In this document: piece after piece, positions 8,818 through 17,855 of the stretch | How positions within the stretch are numbered: position 1 is the first letter of the stretch | Layout of the letters: each line of letters starts with the position of its first letter | NCBI RefSeq assembly: GCF_011046555.1 | Contig: NZ_CP049246.1 | Span: forward strand, 62,001 to 126,000 | Length of the DNA stretch: 64,000 nucleotides | Direction: 5' to 3' | DNA from: Sphingobacterium lactis | GTDB taxonomy: Bacteria; Bacteroidota; Bacteroidia; Sphingobacteriales; Sphingobacteriaceae | Translations under genes and position numbers: made by a program | Notes under the pieces: generated by a model | What the model saw: the letters and a program-made list of their open reading frames with translations, nothing else | What the model was told of the DNA's origin: nothing | Databases searched by the model: none

Positions 8818-10065
8818 ATGGCTAAGGAAAAAATCTGCTTTGTTATCAGACAGTATGGATTAGAGGTAAATGGTGGTGCAGAATATCACTGCAGAATGCT
8901 TGCTGAGCGATTGACAACTGATTACGATGTAGAGGTGATCACATCGAAAATAATTGATTACAATACCCTCGAAGAATATTACTCCAACGATATTGATCTG
9001 GTAAATGGCGTTCGCGTTTTGCGATTTAGCTGTGCCCCATTTTCCAAGCAACGGCATGAGCAGAGCCGTAAGAACACCAAGTTTGCTCGTAAAGTTCGAA
9101 GAAACCTCTATCGCTTAGGGCTATTAAAAGGAATAGCCAATATACATACCGTTTGGGACCTAGGAATTAAGGAGGAAGAACAATTACTGCAATCCGATGG
9201 TTTCTATTCTCCCGAAGCCCTCAATTACCTCAAAGAAAACCAAGGACAATATAAAGCCATACTTCCGATTTGGTATGTTTCACCGTTTACTATTTACGGT
9301 GCACAGATTGCTCCTCAAAAAACGATATTGATCCCTGCATTACATGATGAAAGTGAGGCGTTCCGCTCCATTCATACCCATGTGTTTACCAAAGTAAACC
9401 ATATAGCCTTCAACACACATGAGGAAACACAACTTGCCGAGCATATTTTTGGAAACAAGATGTCCAAAAACAGCATTGTAGCGGTTGGTGTGGAAACTGA
9501 CTTCGATGAAGTAGCAACACAGGAGGAATTGACTGAAAAGTTTCATCTTCCTAGTCGATATATCCATTATTTCGGTCGTGTGTGCGAATCAAAAATGGAA
9601 CAGTTAATCCCATGGTTTGTTGCCTATAAAGAAAAAAATCCGAGCGACCTCAAGTTAGTACTCACCGGAAAATTATTCCAAGAAAAAGTAGACCATCCGG
9701 ATATCATATATACAGGCTTTGTCAGTGATGCTGAAAAAATCGGTTTGATTAAACATGCGACATTGGTAATCAACCCTTCAAAATTGGAGAGTCTTTCCCT
9801 GTTGTTATTGGAAGCGATGAATTTGGGAAAAACAGTTATGGTGAATGGTAAATCCGAAGTAATGAAAGGACATGCTATTCGCAGTAATCATGCAGCAGCC
9901 TATTACGATAATGAACAGGACTTCCAACAGATTATCAATAAATACCTTGAAAATCCGGCCCTAATTCAAGAAAATAAACAGAAAGCGATGGATTATGTGC
10001 AATCCCATTACGATTGGAAAATTATTCTGGACAAGTTAAAACACTTGATTCAAGAGGCTCGTTAA
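8818..10065 (+). CDS. Glycosyltransferase family 4 (GT-B)
   Basis: 415 residues. The N-terminal domain starts with KICFVIRQYGLEVNGGAEYH, the GGAE motif of GT4 enzymes that bind the acceptor. The C-terminal domain shows HYFGRVCESKMEQLIPW near residue 256, LVLTGKLFQEKV near 279, and the donor-site motif PSKLESLSLLLLEAMNLGKTV near 320, equivalent to E-x7-E. It lies 45 bases after the GT9 gene on the same strand, within the surface-glycan block. Donor and acceptor are unknown. Its stop overlaps the convergent GT2 gene by four bases. Confidence 0.88.
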   Translation: MAKEKICFVIRQYGLEVNGGAEYHCRMLAERLTTDYDVEVITSKIIDYNTLEEYYSNDIDLVNGVRVLRFSCAPFSKQRHEQSRKNTKFARKVRRNLYRLGLLKGIANIHTVWDLGIKEEEQLLQSDGFYSPEALNYLKENQGQYKAILPIWYVSPFTIYGAQIAPQKTILIPALHDESEAFRSIHTHVFTKVNHIAFNTHEETQLAEHIFGNKMSKNSIVAVGVETDFDEVATQEELTEKFHLPSRYIHYFGRVCESKMEQLIPWFVAYKEKNPSDLKLVLTGKLFQEKVDHPDIIYTGFVSDAEKIGLIKHATLVINPSKLESLSLLLLEAMNLGKTVMVNGKSEVMKGHAIRSNHAAAYYDNEQDFQQIINKYLENPALIQENKQKAMDYVQSHYDWKIILDKLKHLIQEAR

Positions 10066-10886
10066 GCATTTTTCTCCTCCAATGCTTGGAGATAGCCATT
10101 TTCTGTACGCTGGATTCCATCCGCGCGCACTATGTCGATGGTTTTTTCATGTGTATTTTCCTGGGACCGTGCTGCTAGTGGGTGGAAAATATGATATTGT
10201 ATACACCGCAGCTTGACCGATTTTTTCAGGATGCCCATATTCACAAAACGCGCAGCAAGCTCTTCGTCTTCATGGCCCCAGCCCTGAAGGTCATTGTTAT
10301 ACCCATTGACGTTTATAAAATCATCCAACCAATACCCCATATTACAGCCTCTAACACTATAGCTATTTGATTTCTTTTTAATCATTAGACCCGCAAGCAT
10401 AGGGAGACGTAAGGCATTGAACCTATGTTTTACGCCTTTAGATAGAAAATTGAAATCAACTTTCTTATGCTTAAATAAATACGGCAGGAAGTCTTCTTCG
10501 ATATGTGAGCGGGTTCCGCGGATAAAGCATCCTTTTTCTGCAACTTGGAGATGATCTTTTATGAAGTTCCTATCCAGGATGACATCGCCATCAATCTGGA
10601 CGATATAGGGTGTTGAAGCTTCATGCAAGGCCTTGTTCAATATAATGCACTTCCTGAACCCTTCATCTGGATGCCAAACATGCTTTATAGCCAATTGACC
10701 ATTATATTTTTCTATAATAGCTTTGGTAGCATCCTTGGATCCATCATCTGCAATAATGACCTCCGTCGGAATCACGGTTTGGTTGGCAATACTTTCCAAA
10801 CATAATTCCAATGCTTCCGGCCAATTATAGGTAGAGACGAGTAAAGTGCATTTATCTATGGATGAATCTTGATCCAACTTATTCAT
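10062..10886 (-). CDS. Glycosyltransferase family 2, TYNWPEAL paralogue 1
   Basis: About 274 residues with a GT-A fold. Visible motifs are LLVSTYNWPEALELCLESI at the N-terminus, IIADDGSKDAT (nucleotide binding), VQIDGDVILD (the DxD metal site) and GWGHEDEELAARF (acceptor-domain motif shared with Glyco_transf_7C). It is a paralogue of the next two plus-strand genes. A longer frame begins at a TTG at 10910, but that codon lies inside the -7 promoter element, so the ATG at 10886 (MNKLDQDSS) is chosen. The 3' end overlaps the GT4 gene by four bases, tail to tail. Confidence 0.87.
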   Translation of the reverse strand: MNKLDQDSSIDKCTLLVSTYNWPEALELCLESIANQTVIPTEVIIADDGSKDATKAIIEKYNGQLAIKHVWHPDEGFRKCIILNKALHEASTPYIVQIDGDVILDRNFIKDHLQVAEKGCFIRGTRSHIEEDFLPYLFKHKKVDFNFLSKGVKHRFNALRLPMLAGLMIKKKSNSYSVRGCNMGYWLDDFINVNGYNNDLQGWGHEDEELAARFVNMGILKKSVKLRCIQYHIFHPLAARSQENTHEKTIDIVRADGIQRTENGYLQALEEKNA

Positions 10887-10907
10887 GTTTTGAGGGTCCA
10901 ATATCTC

Positions 10908-10915
10908 CAAATGTA
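10908..10915 (-). promoter_or_regulatory. -7 element TACATTTG for minus-strand GT2
   Basis: On the minus strand the sequence reads TACATTTG, an exact TAnnTTTG match, about 18-20 bases before the ATG at 10886. No clear -33 partner is visible. It lies 12 bases from a plus-strand element (10928-10935), so the two GT2 genes have back-to-back promoters. Confidence 0.4.
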
Positions 10916-10927
10916 CTGACTATTCAC

Positions 10928-10935
10928 TATTTTTG
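10928..10935 (+). promoter_or_regulatory. -7 element TATTTTTG for plus-strand GT2 pair
   Basis: TATTTTTG matches TAnnTTTG and would give a leader of about 55 bases before the ATG at 10994. No -33 TTTG at the usual distance was seen. Confidence 0.35.
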
Positions 10936-10993
10936 CACTAAAAGTGGGATTAAAAAAATTAATTAAAGCGCTAAAGAAGATCCTGCAGGCAAT

Positions 10994-11803
10994 ATGATTG
11001 AAAATTCTACCTCCTTAATTGTCGCCACGTACAATTGGCCCGAAGCTTTAAAGCTTTGTCTGCTCAGCATACAGCAACAATCTGTACTTCCAAAAGAGGT
11101 AATCATTGCTGATGACGGTTCGCGCGATGACACGAAGGAACTGATTGCGTCCTTTCAATTGACCTTCCCAGTTCCTTTGATCCATGTTTGGCAGGAAGAT
11201 TCCGGATTCCGTCTAGCCGAAATCAGGAATAAAGCCTTTGCACGGGCAAGCTACGATTACCTGATCCAGATCGACGGTGATGTTTTCCTCCATGAGGACT
11301 TTATCAAAGATCATCTCAAAGCCGCCAAACCGAATACGCTACTACAGGGAAGCCGTGTGATGTTGGGGGCAGACTTTTCCAAAAAACTTTTGGCGGGACA
11401 AAAACCTGATTTCAGTTTCCTGGCAACGGATACCCAACGCCTGGAGAATGCTTTGCGCATCCCAATGCTTTCCACCTACCTCCTAAACCGGTACAAGAAC
11501 CGATTTCCGGTTTACTTTGCACGTGGAGCCAATATGTCGTTTTGGAAAAAGGACATCCTAGCCGTCAATGGATACAATGAGAACTATGAAGGCTGGGGAC
11601 ATGAAGATAGTGACCTCACCCTACGCATGATGAATAATGGTGTCAAGAAATCCGTAATTAAGTTTTCAGCTATCATTTACCATCTATACCATCCGGAAAA
11701 CAAAAATCCAGAACAGGAGGAAAAAAATAAATTAATATTGGAAAATACCAAGCAAAACCACGTAGTTTGGGTGGAGAATGGTGTAAGCCAATATTTAAAA
11801 TAA
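10994..11803 (+). CDS. Glycosyltransferase family 2, TYNWPEAL paralogue 2
   Basis: 269 residues, GT-A fold. The order of motifs is the same as in its neighbours: SLIVATYNWPEALKLCLLSI, EVIIADDGSRDDT, LIQIDGDVFLHEDF (DxD) and GWGHEDSDLTLRM. The ATG is 52 bases after the back-to-back promoter region. The next GT2 gene begins one base after its stop, so the pair is probably one transcript. Likely a cytoplasmic enzyme adding a sugar to a lipid-linked or LPS-core acceptor; specificity unknown. Confidence 0.88.
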   Translation: MIENSTSLIVATYNWPEALKLCLLSIQQQSVLPKEVIIADDGSRDDTKELIASFQLTFPVPLIHVWQEDSGFRLAEIRNKAFARASYDYLIQIDGDVFLHEDFIKDHLKAAKPNTLLQGSRVMLGADFSKKLLAGQKPDFSFLATDTQRLENALRIPMLSTYLLNRYKNRFPVYFARGANMSFWKKDILAVNGYNENYEGWGHEDSDLTLRMMNNGVKKSVIKFSAIIYHLYHPENKNPEQEEKNKLILENTKQNHVVWVENGVSQYLK

Positions 11804-11804
11804 T

Positions 11805-12623
11805 ATGCACGAAACAAAACCTGAAACAGTTGCGATTCTCGTTTCTACCTACAATTGGCCTGAAGCGCTGGAACGCAGTGTGTATTCCATTTTCGCCCAA
11901 GATCGGTTACCCGATGAGATTATCATCGCAGACGATGGCTCAGGTTCCGAAACCAAAACCTGCATTGAGCGATTAACAAAGCTTTCTACCATACCAATCC
12001 GTCATGTATGGCATGAGGACAGTGGTTTCCGACTTGCCGAAATTCGGAACAAAGCCATTCAAGCGAGCAGTGCCGATTATATTATCCAGATTGACGGCGA
12101 TATCATTTTGGACCCTCATTTTATTTCAGACCATCTATCCTTGGTGGAGAAGGACTATTTCCTTTGCGGCAGTCGCGTATGGATAGATCAGGAACAGAGT
12201 GCTGAGATCTTTGCGAATCCGCCAGGATTTAAATTGGACAAACGCAAATTCCCATTGTCGACTGTCTTGAATAGCTTTCGATCAGCACCACTCGCCCGGT
12301 TTATGGCAGACCGTTACAAGAAAAATAAACCCACTGCGCTGCGGGGCTGTAATATGTCCTTCTGGAAAAAAGATCTGATCGCGGTGAATGGATATGACGA
12401 ATCCATACAGGGCTGGGGTAGCGAAGATGCAGAATTGGCCTTGAGATTAATCAATAAAGGAATCAAAAAACGATTCCTAAAATTTGCGGCTGTAGCCTAT
12501 CACCTGTATCACAAAGAAAACAGCAAGGATAACCTGGAAAACAATGAAAAAATCCTTGCCCACACACGAAATTCGGGCCTAACTTGGGCTACAAAGGGAA
12601 TTCAGAAAAAAGAACAGGAATAG
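11805..12623 (+). CDS. Glycosyltransferase family 2, TYNWPEAL paralogue 3
   Basis: 272 residues, clearly homologous to the two preceding GT2 genes: AILVSTYNWPEALERSVYSI, IIIADDGSGSET, IIQIDGDIILDPHF (DxD), RGCNMSFWKKDLIAVNGYDE and GWGSEDAELALRL. The start ATG is one base after the previous stop. Its stop touches the 3' end of the convergent GT2 gene (12624). Tandem duplication followed by divergence is the simplest origin. Confidence 0.88.
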   Translation: MHETKPETVAILVSTYNWPEALERSVYSIFAQDRLPDEIIIADDGSGSETKTCIERLTKLSTIPIRHVWHEDSGFRLAEIRNKAIQASSADYIIQIDGDIILDPHFISDHLSLVEKDYFLCGSRVWIDQEQSAEIFANPPGFKLDKRKFPLSTVLNSFRSAPLARFMADRYKKNKPTALRGCNMSFWKKDLIAVNGYDESIQGWGSEDAELALRLINKGIKKRFLKFAAVAYHLYHKENSKDNLENNEKILAHTRNSGLTWATKGIQKKEQE

Positions 12624-13286
12624 TTAAAAATTGCTATCATAAAAGTCCACTTGTTGCTCTTGTTTTTTGATTTGCTTGGCATGAATCAGTGACATTTCAT
12701 AACTTTTTCCTTTTACACGTCCCATTTTCTTAAAGCCAAAAAGCACTTCATGAACTTTATTTTTCCATTTTATAGGATAACCTGTCTTTAGGTTAATGAT
12801 CCGGGGTTGCCAATCAGGAAAATTGATATAACCATCTGCATTCATCTCCCAATTCCACTTTTTCAAATGATCTTCTGTTATCCCTTCGACCGTATTTATG
12901 CGCGAAACACTCAGGCAATCGTATTTCGACTTGAATTCCAAATAACCGGGTAATTTCTCGATCAAGGTCTGGGGCAGCATTTCATCGGCATCAATTTGAA
13001 AAAGGTAATCACACTTTGCCAAGGTAATCAGTTCATTTTTGAAGGATGCAAAATCACCATTCAGTCTGGACTCCGCTTTAACAATCCGACCTTGATACTG
13101 CTCCAATATTTCGGAAACTTGATCATCCGGATTGGTAACATCTTGAAGAACAATAATTTCATCCTTTTCCCGAATCTTTGGCACCAAATCATCCAAAAGA
13201 CGTTTGATTTCCATGCGTTCATTGCAAACGGTGATGGCGTATGATATAGATGGTCGAGTACCGAAAAGATAAGATAAAATGGACAT
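12624..13286 (-). CDS. Glycosyltransferase family 2 (WaaE/KdtX-like)
   Basis: 220 residues, shorter than its neighbours and of a different GT2 subgroup. The N-terminal SYAITVCNERMEIKRLLDDL and the motif YLFQIDADEMLPQTL (D-A-D metal site) resemble the glycosyltransferases that extend the LPS inner core (WaaE/KdtX group). The region PDWQPRIINLKTGYPIKWKN followed by VHEVLFG is typical of this subgroup. It starts one base after the stop of the upstream minus-strand GT2 gene, so the two form an operon. Specificity is not known. Confidence 0.82.
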   Translation of the reverse strand: MSILSYLFGTRPSISYAITVCNERMEIKRLLDDLVPKIREKDEIIVLQDVTNPDDQVSEILEQYQGRIVKAESRLNGDFASFKNELITLAKCDYLFQIDADEMLPQTLIEKLPGYLEFKSKYDCLSVSRINTVEGITEDHLKKWNWEMNADGYINFPDWQPRIINLKTGYPIKWKNKVHEVLFGFKKMGRVKGKSYEMSLIHAKQIKKQEQQVDFYDSNF

Positions 13287-13287
13287 G

Positions 13288-14481
13288 CTATGAATTATTT
13301 TTTATGGGAGTCGATATAGAAAAACTTCTTTCTAACGGATTAAAGTTAAATATTTTCCCTGAAATATGACCTGTTTTAATTTTCGAATAATCTTTAAACA
13401 AGCTTTTCAAAGGATGTTTCATTTTTATTCTATTCCGAGAGATGATGTCGGAAAGAGCTCTGATTCTTTGATAATCCTTTTCCGTTAACTGCTTTTCATC
13501 CAAATGTACCACTACATCATGGTAGGGAATTTCATCAATGGGTTCGATTCGATCGGAAAGATCGATAGCCGTGGTATGTTGATATTTATCGATATATTCA
13601 GCTTTTGGCAAATCGGTGTATACTTTCGCGAAAAAGGGTTCAATTTTGTAGAGCCCATCGGGAGTGGCATTTTTCACCACTGCGACCAAGTCATAGGAAT
13701 GTTTGAAACTTGCTTGAGGACTACATCTCCATTTTCTGTAAAAATTCCTTATCCCTAATTCGTCTATTTCTTTGCTTTTCTTTTCAAATTCCTTGGAGAA
13801 TCTTGAGGTCTTGCTCACGAAGTGGTAAGCTACCGCTTTCGGTACCTGGATAAGTTCGGCGTCTTGGATATGAAATCGCATCATTAAGTCAGAATCCTCA
13901 CAGAACATAGGCTGAAAAGTCGTATCCAATCCTCCCATTTCGACCAACCATTCCTTCTCGACACAAAGGAAAAAGCTTTCATCTTTTGTAACAAAAGGCT
14001 TGGCATCCGACGCCATTACACCACTTACATAATCGTTGAAAGCACCCATGTCAAATGTCTCTAGATCGGATCCAAAATCACGAATTGTCTTCCAATTTTG
14101 CTCATCTGAAACAAAGATCGGTGGTTCCACCAGCGAATAAATCAGGACAGTCCTTTTTTTCCATGCCTTCACCAATTCTTCAACAAATCCTTCACCAATA
14201 ATTAGATCATTATGGAGATAACTTACCAGTTCTGAACTCGCCAATTCCACTCCCTTATTGTAGGTATGGGACAAGGACTTCGATTCATTCTCGTAATGGT
14301 ATTTCACACACTCGTCCTGCAAATTATCCAGCCACTCATGTGTTCCATCTGTACTCCCATAACTCACAAAAACGATTTCCACTTGTTGATATAAAGCTCT
14401 TACCCGATTGTAAAATGCAATAGTGTAGTCTAAATTATTTCGTAAGCCCACAATAAGTGACACCCTTTTCTCAAAATCCAT
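13288..14481 (-). CDS. Glycosyltransferase family 2 with C-terminal extension
   Basis: 397 residues. The N-terminal 250 residues form a GT-A domain: VSLIVGLRNNLDYTIAFYNR, IVFVSYGSTDGTHEWL and SYLHNDLIIGEGFVEEL, where a HND replaces the usual DxD, then MFCEDSDLMMRFH as the ED motif. The C-terminal 150 residues (from about 255) match nothing I recognise. First gene of a two-gene minus-strand operon; the ATG at 14481 is about 27 bases from a TACCTTTG promoter element. Probable role in surface glycan synthesis by context. Confidence 0.8.
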   Translation of the reverse strand: MDFEKRVSLIVGLRNNLDYTIAFYNRVRALYQQVEIVFVSYGSTDGTHEWLDNLQDECVKYHYENESKSLSHTYNKGVELASSELVSYLHNDLIIGEGFVEELVKAWKKRTVLIYSLVEPPIFVSDEQNWKTIRDFGSDLETFDMGAFNDYVSGVMASDAKPFVTKDESFFLCVEKEWLVEMGGLDTTFQPMFCEDSDLMMRFHIQDAELIQVPKAVAYHFVSKTSRFSKEFEKKSKEIDELGIRNFYRKWRCSPQASFKHSYDLVAVVKNATPDGLYKIEPFFAKVYTDLPKAEYIDKYQHTTAIDLSDRIEPIDEIPYHDVVVHLDEKQLTEKDYQRIRALSDIISRNRIKMKHPLKSLFKDYSKIKTGHISGKIFNFNPLERSFSISTPIKNNS

Positions 14482-14503
14482 TCAATTACCGCTTTAGTTA
14501 AAG

Positions 14504-14521
14504 ATTACCATCAAAGGTAAT
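14504..14521 (-). promoter_or_regulatory. -7 element TACCTTTG inside an ATTACC-N6-GGTAAT inverted repeat
   Basis: On the minus strand TACCTTTG (14519-14512) is an exact TAnnTTTG match upstream of the GT2 operon starting at 14481. It is overlapped by the inverted repeat ATTACC (14504-14509) and GGTAAT (14516-14521), which could be an operator. No clear -33 element is present. Confidence 0.35.
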
Positions 14522-14613
14522 AATCTCCAACAACAATTATTATTTCTTTACAATTTGTGAACTTTATTTTAAAGATTAAATCGATATCTTGGATGCTTCA
14601 TAAACATAGCAAT

Positions 14614-15099
14614 ATGAAAACACTCTATCTCATCCGTCACGCTAAAGCTGAAGAGCACAGTTTCTCAAAAGATGACTTTGACCGCGACCTCCAGGACAAG
14701 GGCATCACGCGCGCAACGCGCATTGCTCAAGAACTCAAGGAGCGCTTTCAGCAAACGGAGAACACGTTGGTGATCTCCTCCACGGCGAACCGCGCGATAC
14801 AAACAGCAGAAGTATTCTGTCCGATTCTGGGCTTGGACGTTGCGGCGATCCAGCAGACACGAGATATCTATGAGGCACATTTAACGGATATATTAGCCGT
14901 CATCAATTCGGTTCCTGAATCTGTGGATCAGGTCTTGGTATTTGGCCATAACCCTGGCTTATCCAATTTGACCAATTACCTGAGTCACTCCATCATTGAA
15001 TTGGCGACTTCCAATGTAGCGGTATTGCAGCTTGAAGAAGGGATAACCTTCCCCATGTTGGCTGGCGGTTCGGCCTCCCTTGCAGGGCTATTGAAATAA
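14614..15099 (+). CDS. Histidine phosphatase family protein, SixA-like
   Basis: 161 residues of the histidine phosphatase (phosphoglycerate-mutase-like) superfamily. The catalytic LIRHAKAE motif (RHG variant) is at residues 5-12, a second Arg is in SSTANRAIQTAEVF and the second catalytic His is in VFGHNPGLSNL. SixA in E. coli acts on phosphohistidine of phosphotransferase proteins; here the substrate is unknown. The ATG at 14614 is preferred to an upstream GTG at 14557, because the family starts right before the catalytic motif (MKTLYLIRHAK). Confidence 0.88.
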   Translation: MKTLYLIRHAKAEEHSFSKDDFDRDLQDKGITRATRIAQELKERFQQTENTLVISSTANRAIQTAEVFCPILGLDVAAIQQTRDIYEAHLTDILAVINSVPESVDQVLVFGHNPGLSNLTNYLSHSIIELATSNVAVLQLEEGITFPMLAGGSASLAGLLK

Positions 15100-15105
15100 T
15101 CTTTT

Positions 15106-15120
15106 TACCTTCGTAAGGTA
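15106..15120 (+). other. Small hairpin overlapping the start of the DUF255 gene
   Basis: TACCTT-CGT-AAGGTA forms a 6-bp perfect stem whose 3' arm runs into the A of the ATG at 15120. It could modulate initiation, but the stem is short. Confidence 0.3.
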
Positions 15121-17144
15121 TGGCAAATAAACTGCAGGGTGAACACTCACCTTATTTAAAACAACATGAGCACAATCCGGTGCACTGGTACCCTTGGGGT
15201 GAAGAAGCACTGAACAAGGCCAAGGAGGAGCAAAAACTGATCATTGTCAGCATCGGTTATTCTGCCTGCCATTGGTGCCATGTGATGGAACGGGAGAGCT
15301 TCGAAAATGAAGCAATCGCGGAAACCATGAACAAATTCTTTGTTTCCATCAAAGTGGATCGGGAGGAACGACCTGATATCGATCAAATCTATATGATTGC
15401 TGTTCAGTTGATGACCAATGCCGGTGGCTGGCCATTGAATTGTATCTGTTTACCTGATGGCCGACCGATATATGGTGGCACCTACTTCAAACCACAAGAT
15501 TGGCAGCAAGTGCTGTTACAAATTGCGCAGATGTGGGAGGAGAAGCCAGAAGTGGCCATTGACTACGCCAACCGCCTTACCGAAGGGATTCAGCAAGCTG
15601 AACAACTTCCCATTCAAGCGATTCCCGAAAAATACAGCATTCAAGATATCATCGAGGTCGTTGAACCTTGGAAGGCACAATTTGATATCCGGGACGGCGG
15701 ATACCGACGTGCCCCAAAATTCCCCTTGCCCAACAACTGGGTCTTTTTTCTCCGTTACGGTTTTTTGAGCCAAGATCAACACGTGCTTGACCATGTACAT
15801 TTCACGTTGGAGAAGATGGCTCATGGAGGAATTTATGACCAGATTGGCGGTGGCTTCGCCCGATATTCCGTTGATGGGCAATGGCATGTGCCCCACTTCG
15901 AGAAAATGTTGTACGACAATGGGCAATTGATCAGTCTGTACAGTGAGGCCTACCAGCAACGCCCTACCCCATTATATAAACAGGTCGTTCAAGAAACCAT
16001 TGCTTGGGCAGAACGGGAAATGCGCGACCCCAATGGCGGTTTTTATTCCGCATTGGACGCCGACTCCGAAGGGGTGGAAGGTAAATTCTACACGTTCGAA
16101 GATGAAGAATTCGACCTCTTGGGAGAGGATGCTACCCTAGCCAGAAATTATTTCAATATCAGCAAGAGCGGCAATTGGACCGAAGAACAGATCAATATCC
16201 CTTTTGTCAAGGCAGAAGATGCCGGATTGATTGCAGAGGCAGGTTATACAGAAGATGAATGGCAGGTACAATTACAGGAAATTAAATCCAAACTTCTAGC
16301 GTATCGTGCTCAGCGAGTCCGTCCTGGTTTGGATCACAAGCAATTGGTGACCTGGAATGCACTATTTTTGAAGGGATTGGTTGATGCCTATCGCGTATTT
16401 GGGGATGCTCATTATTTGGAGTTGGCTCTTGAAATCGCGGCGTTCCTAGAACGTGATTGTTGCCAAAATGGCAGTCTTTTACACCAGCCTGCAGACAGCA
16501 ACCGCAGCATACCCGGATTTTTAGATGATTACGCATTTACCATTGATGGGTTCATTGCGCTCTATGAAGCAACGTTCGACGATCAATGGGCCGAAAAGGC
16601 TAAAATACTAGCTGATAAAGCAATAACCAACTTTTTCGATGCCGATCAACACGCATTTTACTACACTGGCAAGGAAGCAGAAACCTTAATTGCTCGCAAA
16701 AGCGAGATCATGGATAACGTCATTCCGGCCTCATCCTCGACAATGGTAAGGCAACTTTTCAAACTCGGCTTATTATTTGATATAAATGAGTACACGGAAA
16801 TTGCGGATAAAGTTTTTGCCAATGTTTTTCCACATATTAAGAGCTACGGCTCGGCATATTCCAACTGGGCAATCCAATTATTGGAACTCCATTATGGAGT
16901 CTGGGAAATAGCTATTACGGGAGATGCAGCTGAAAGCTGGCGAGAGGAACTCGATAGATCCTACGTACCGAATAAAATCACCTTAGGTGGAACAAAAAGC
17001 AAGCTTCCGTTGTTAGAGAATAAACCGGGTATGGAAGCAAAAGCATACCTTTGTCAAGATAAAACCTGCAGTCTACCACAATCGTCGATTGCACAGATCA
17101 TAGAATTAATAAATAATAAACAGGGATTCGATCCCACAATCTAA
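15120..17144 (+). CDS. DUF255 thioredoxin-domain protein (YyaL/SPATA20-like)
   Basis: 674 residues. The N-terminal domain (about 1-160) is a thioredoxin fold with C50-H-W-C53 inside [18 protein letters not shown], and [13 protein letters not shown] and [20 protein letters not shown] follow as in the whole family. The rest is an alpha/alpha six-barrel of the N-acylglucosamine-2-epimerase/cellobiose-epimerase type ([40 protein letters not shown]). No signal peptide, so cytoplasmic. The family is widely conserved and its reaction is not established. It follows the SixA-like gene by 20 bases. Confidence 0.92.
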   Translation: MANKLQGEHSPYLKQHEHNPVHWYPWGEEALNKAKEEQKLIIVSIGYSACHWCHVMERESFENEAIAETMNKFFVSIKVDREERPDIDQIYMIAVQLMTNAGGWPLNCICLPDGRPIYGGTYFKPQDWQQVLLQIAQMWEEKPEVAIDYANRLTEGIQQAEQLPIQAIPEKYSIQDIIEVVEPWKAQFDIRDGGYRRAPKFPLPNNWVFFLRYGFLSQDQHVLDHVHFTLEKMAHGGIYDQIGGGFARYSVDGQWHVPHFEKMLYDNGQLISLYSEAYQQRPTPLYKQVVQETIAWAEREMRDPNGGFYSALDADSEGVEGKFYTFEDEEFDLLGEDATLARNYFNISKSGNWTEEQINIPFVKAEDAGLIAEAGYTEDEWQVQLQEIKSKLLAYRAQRVRPGLDHKQLVTWNALFLKGLVDAYRVFGDAHYLELALEIAAFLERDCCQNGSLLHQPADSNRSIPGFLDDYAFTIDGFIALYEATFDDQWAEKAKILADKAITNFFDADQHAFYYTGKEAETLIARKSEIMDNVIPASSSTMVRQLFKLGLLFDINEYTEIADKVFANVFPHIKSYGSAYSNWAIQLLELHYGVWEIAITGDAAESWREELDRSYVPNKITLGGTKSKLPLLENKPGMEAKAYLCQDKTCSLPQSSIAQIIELINNKQGFDPTI

Positions 17145-17149
17145 TCAGA

Positions 17150-17650
17150 ATGGCAGTAGAAAACAACAACGTAGTAACGTTGAATTACGTTCTTCACACA
17201 ATTGAAGATAATGGTGAGAAAACATTTGTAGAACAAACGACAGCTGAAAATCCTTTAACTTTCTTATATGGTGTAGGTATGATGCTTCCTAAATTTGAGG
17301 AAAATATCGCAGGCCTTAATGTTGGAGACAAGAAGTCTTTCGAATTGGAAGCTACTGATGCTTATGGTGAGCGTGATGACCGTGCTATCGCACAGTTACC
17401 AGCAGATATGTTCAAAGAAACTGGACTTCCTCCAGTAGGTGAAGTACTTCCTTTACAGGATAACCAAGGAAATCAATTCCGCGCTGTTGTCGTTGAGGTA
17501 ACGCCTGAGGCGGTAGTTGCAGACTTGAACCACCCAATGGCGGGCAAGAAATTAAACTTCGATATCGAGATTCTAGCTTCTCGTGAAGCAACACCAGAGG
17601 AATTATCCCATGGCCATGCTCATGGCGCTGATGGAACCGAAGGTCACTAA
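17150..17650 (+). CDS. FKBP-type peptidyl-prolyl isomerase, SlyD-like
   Basis: 166 residues. The split FKBP domain is visible (VTLNYVLHTIEDNGEKTFVE at the start, PLTFLYGVGMMLPKFEENIAG as the flap region) with an inserted IF chaperone domain (VGEVLPLQDNQGNQFRAVVVEV) and a closing FKBP strand (GKKLNFDIEILA). The C-terminus HGHAHGADGTEGH is His-rich, like the metal-binding tail of SlyD, but shorter. Cytoplasmic folding helper. It lies five bases after the DUF255 gene and is followed by a strong terminator. Confidence 0.92.
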   Translation: MAVENNNVVTLNYVLHTIEDNGEKTFVEQTTAENPLTFLYGVGMMLPKFEENIAGLNVGDKKSFELEATDAYGERDDRAIAQLPADMFKETGLPPVGEVLPLQDNQGNQFRAVVVEVTPEAVVADLNHPMAGKKLNFDIEILASREATPEELSHGHAHGADGTEGH

Positions 17651-17667
17651 AAAAAATAAAACTATAC

Positions 17668-17704
17668 AAAAGCCGGATTCTTGTAAAGATTCCGGCTTTT
17701 TATT
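17668..17704 (+). terminator. Intrinsic terminator after slyD-like gene
   Basis: A 10-bp perfect stem (AAAAGCCGGA / TCCGGCTTTT) with a 13-base loop and a T-rich 3' end (CTTTTTAT), 17 bases after the stop codon. Confidence 0.85.
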
Positions 17705-17855
17705 TCCCAATTATCTGGACCGCTAAACCACAGCGCTTTCCCATGAATACCGTTATTTTTCCGGATCTGTTGTTCCCATAGTTGCCGGCTCAGGCATATT
17801 TTTTCTAAATCCTCTTTCTTATTTTTCGTATTTTCATGGGCAAACCTAAAAACTC

